DNA of 56,533 nt from Candidatus Cloacimonadota bacterium. Its GTDB lineage: Bacteria; Cloacimonadota; Cloacimonadia; Cloacimonadales; TCS61. The position numbers were made by a program, and so were the translations under genes. Within the stretch, counting starts at the first letter, position 1. Every line of letters begins with the position of its first letter. Positions 54,499-56,533 of the stretch are shown here, piece by piece. The notes under the pieces were generated by a model. That model had not been told where the DNA came from. It worked only from the letters and a program-made list of their open reading frames with translations, and searched no databases. The stretch spans positions 1-56,533 of the forward strand of contig JAIPGO010000014.1 in the NCBI GenBank assembly GCA_021736135.1, read 5' to 3'.

Positions 54499-55746
54499 TC
54501 ACTCAATAATTTTTATCTTCTTAAGACTCTCATAGTCTTCCATACGAGAGATTATCACTCTTTCGCCGAATGTTATGCCACTGACTATTTCCGCAAAATC
54601 AAGATTAGTCTCTCCCACACGCACCATTCGCTTTTCTGCCCAGTTGCCATGGTCAATAAAGAGAGGCATCAATCCCTTTCCGTTGATGGCAGGTCCGTTC
54701 TTTATCCGCACAACTCCGGATTTTGTTGTCGTTATGATGCTGATATCCACGCGCATATTGGAGCGCAGAAGCAGATTGTTTTTCTCATAAAGTTCTGCAT
54801 AAAAGGTGATTATGTTGTTGCGGACTGTGGGCTCAATACTGGTGATCAGTCCGTCCAGCCGGTTGCCACTGATGCTCAGATATACGGGATTACCAGTCGT
54901 TAATTTATCTGCATAATAATCACTTACTGCCCCTTTGATCTTAAAGGAAGTCAGATCTGCAATACGTGCCAGTGCTTCACCCTTATTTACGGAAATACCC
55001 GGAGTATCATTGATCCAGGTAACAACACCCTGGAATTCGGCACCCATATCAGCCAGTTTCAGTTCCTGCTCAAGTTGTAAAATTTCGTTGCGCTTGATAC
55101 TCATCCGCAGTTCAAGCCCGGTTAACTCGACTTCCAGCATCTGTTCTTCATTTAATATACGTGCTTCCAATTGCCCCAGTTCCAGCCTGCCGATGTCCAG
55201 ATTCAATTGTGCTCTATCCACACTCGACTGCATCCCGCCACCTAATTCATATAAACGCTGCTGAATAGCCAGCTCATTTTCAAAGGTTGCTACCTGCAGT
55301 TCCTTGATCTGACGCTCTGTATCCAGTTCCAGCGACTTCTGGGCTTTTTGTAACTGCCTTTGCAGCATCTCATTCTGCATCAGTTCATACTCATCCTGTG
55401 CCTTTTCATGCTGTAATTCCATATAATCAATATTCAGTTTCAGAAGCCGGTCACCTTTTTTGACCTCATCTCCCGCCTGCCGGTAAACACTATCTATTCT
55501 GCTGATAAAGGGCGAACTCAAAGTCTGCTCATAAGCCGGGACAACTGCGCCACTGGCAGTGATAGTTCCTTCGATCACTCCCGGCTCGGCAACTGATATA
55601 ACCAGTCTGCTCCGCTCAATGCGGCGTCCCAGCAACTGTCTGATTCCGAACAGCAGCAATACAACCACAAAAATAATCACACAACCTGTTATAATCCGTT
55701 TCCAACGCAGTCTGCGCAGTTCTTCAGCATTCAATTCTCTATCCAT
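54499..55746 (-). CDS. MacA/HlyD-like periplasmic adaptor (membrane fusion protein)
   Basis: 415 aa. One N-terminal helix (about residues 15-38), a lipoyl-like segment (RIDSVYRQAGDEVKKGDRLLKL, about 83-104), a long coiled-coil hairpin (about 110-235), the second lipoyl half and beta-barrel (FQGVVTWINDTPGISVNKGEALARI), then the membrane-proximal domain. It connects the MacB-like permeases to an outer-membrane channel that is not in the window. First gene of the exporter operon, behind a sigma-54 site. Confidence 0.88.
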   Translation of the reverse strand: MDRELNAEELRRLRWKRIITGCVIIFVVVLLLFGIRQLLGRRIERSRLVISVAEPGVIEGTITASGAVVPAYEQTLSSPFISRIDSVYRQAGDEVKKGDRLLKLNIDYMELQHEKAQDEYELMQNEMLQRQLQKAQKSLELDTERQIKELQVATFENELAIQQRLYELGGGMQSSVDRAQLNLDIGRLELGQLEARILNEEQMLEVELTGLELRMSIKRNEILQLEQELKLADMGAEFQGVVTWINDTPGISVNKGEALARIADLTSFKIKGAVSDYYADKLTTGNPVYLSISGNRLDGLITSIEPTVRNNIITFYAELYEKNNLLLRSNMRVDISIITTTKSGVVRIKNGPAINGKGLMPLFIDHGNWAEKRMVRVGETNLDFAEIVSGITFGERVIISRMEDYESLKKIKIIE

Positions 55747-55772
55747 ATCACCTCACTTCCTGTTATCTGTTG

Positions 55773-55788
55773 TGCAATTGCCGTACCA
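55773..55788 (-). promoter_or_regulatory. sigma-54 (-24/-12) promoter of the exporter operon
   Basis: Minus-strand sequence TGGTACG-GCAA-TTGCA matches the consensus TGGCACG-N4-TTGCA at every position but one, with GG and GC correctly spaced. The predicted start point near 55761 leaves a short leader before GGAAGTGAGGTGAT-ATG. The NtrC-type activator in the same cluster makes the match meaningful. Confidence 0.75.
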
Positions 55789-56180
55789 CTACCCTATTTC
55801 ACCCAAAATCAATACTTTAACCTTTTTCAGCATCAAATTTTACTGTCCGCATCCGAACACTATGTCCGTCTTTGCTGCCATCTCCCATATCCCGATTCAT
55901 TAAAAAACTGGCATCCCCTGTTTCATTATTCAAGGTATGAGTTAAATCATTAATGAATAAAGGATTACATCATAAGTATATCCGGATTAAATAAATTAAT
56001 AAAGATGCCTAGCCTCCGGTTAAGCTACTATAGTTTAAATTAAAAACAATTTTATTTTTTTTAGCATACACAACCATAGTATCCAAAAACCGCTTCATTT
56101 CCCCAATAAATTGGCAAACTTGGGTGATAAATAAAAGTTGTTTCATAGGAGGTACTCCGGAGGAATAAAAATAATGATAT

Positions 56181-56227
56181 CCTTCCCCGCCCCCAACGGC
56201 GCTGCGCGCCGTTGGGGGCGGGGGAGG
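56181..56227. repeat. GC-rich hairpin with TGC loop, second copy
   Basis: A 22-bp stem with one mismatch around the TGC loop at 56203-56205. The core CGGCGC-TGC-GCGCCG is the same as at 11292-11336, but the outer pairs differ and compensate. Flanks are weakly similar (GGTACTCCG on one side in both copies). Confidence 0.75.
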
Positions 56228-56299
56228 TTACTAAAAAAATGCCCTAAGAGAAACAGCTTATAAATATTTATGAGTAACTAAATCCAGTTTAGATTCCCG

Positions 56300-56385
56300 A
56301 CTTCTTGAAAGCTAAGTTGTTTGAGAGTGCAGCATGAAACCGAACTGTCTCAAACGGGGATACTGTTCAGTGTAACTCTTTATAT
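56300..56385 (+). ncRNA. possible structured RNA, unidentified
   Basis: GTTTGAGA (56319-56326) pairs with TCTCAAAC (56348-56355), flanked by GAAAGCTAAG and GGGGATACTGTTCAGTG. Such purine-rich loops and short GC helices resemble parts of group II intron RNA, but no intron boundary or reverse transcriptase is seen before the window ends. Strand and extent are guesses. Confidence 0.2.
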
Positions 56386-56492
56386 AATTACCAAAATTCT
56401 TAAAAAGAAGATGAAATGTGCACATCTGCTACGCTTTAGGCAGGATTATTGTAATTGACAAAACTAAATTTCCTGAGAAAGTTCAGGGAATG

Positions 56493-56522
56493 TTAATTAG
56501 TCCGTAGGACTTATCTATTTGT
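56493..56522. repeat. GTA-loop hairpin repeat
   Basis: TAGTCC-GTA-GGACTTA followed by CTATTTGTAGA. The copy at 11222-11245 has a different stem (CCCG/CGGG) but the same loop and a similar tail (ATATATTTGTA). Confidence 0.55.
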
Positions 56523-56533
56523 AGAATATAATA

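Larger units (their letters stand above)
55789..56533. other. non-coding region with hairpin repeats
   Basis: Upstream of the exporter operon. Contains a copy of the CTGGCATCC-type dispersed sequence (55908-55938), GGTACTCCG at 56155-56163, the GC-rich hairpin, a possible structured RNA and a GTA-loop hairpin. Activator sites for the NtrC-type regulator should lie in 55850-55950, but I could not identify an inverted repeat there. No gene is evident. Confidence 0.5.

Overview
The window looks like a chromosomal segment of an uncultured, Gram-negative, strictly anaerobic bacterium, most likely of Candidatus Cloacimonadota (Cloacimonetes) or a close relative. The reasons are very large secreted proteins ending in a FlgD-like sorting module with the PNPFNP motif, gingipain-family C25 proteins with dockerins, many FN3/PKD/lamin-tail modules, iron-sulfur-rich membrane proteins, an outer-membrane barrel, and Shine-Dalgarno sites of the AAGGAGG type. 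The phylum call is inference; there is no rRNA or other marker here.

Layout. 1-340: palindromic repeats and a possible promoter. 341-6781 (+): a tight seven-gene operon encoding exported ferredoxin-like proteins, a NapH-type membrane polyferredoxin, a six-FN3 lipoprotein with ferredoxin domains at both ends, an outer-membrane beta-barrel and a CcdA-like membrane protein. Together they could form a cytochrome-free electron path from the inner membrane to the cell surface. 6782-8555: a REP/RAYT locus with four inverted composite hairpin elements, one Y1 transposase, a deleted transposase remnant and a 241-bp MITE inserted in a hairpin apex. 8556-10892 (-): radical-SAM/DUF512 protein and AI-2E-type permease. 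11538-13209 (+): TetR regulator and nitronate-monooxygenase-like flavoprotein. 13487-20011 (+): Maf, amidohydrolase, SbcD and SbcC. 20012-21462: repeats, including the second MITE copy, again inside a REP hairpin.

21463-46650 (-): five giant secretion genes. In transcription order these are a C25 peptidase with an intact gingipain-like His/Cys pair, two tandem C25 paralogs with Tyr in place of the catalytic His, a lamin-tail/OB-fold protein, and a 2334-residue scaffoldin-like protein with five cohesin-like modules. The four proteins other than the scaffoldin each carry a two-repeat dockerin. The cluster therefore looks like a cellulosome-style scaffold organised around peptidases instead of glycoside hydrolases.

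46993-47925 (+): Ppx/GppA phosphatase. 48370-55746 (-): a two-component system (histidine kinase and NtrC-type sigma-54 activator) and a MacAB-like ABC exporter (adaptor, ATPase, two FtsX-type permeases). A close match to a sigma-54 promoter sits in front of the exporter operon. 55789-56533 is non-coding, with more hairpin repeats and a possible structured RNA.

Between the genes run several families of short hairpins whose stems differ by compensating changes while a 2-4 nt loop stays fixed (GA, TGC or GTA loops). These may be DNA hairpins recognised by Y1-type enzymes.
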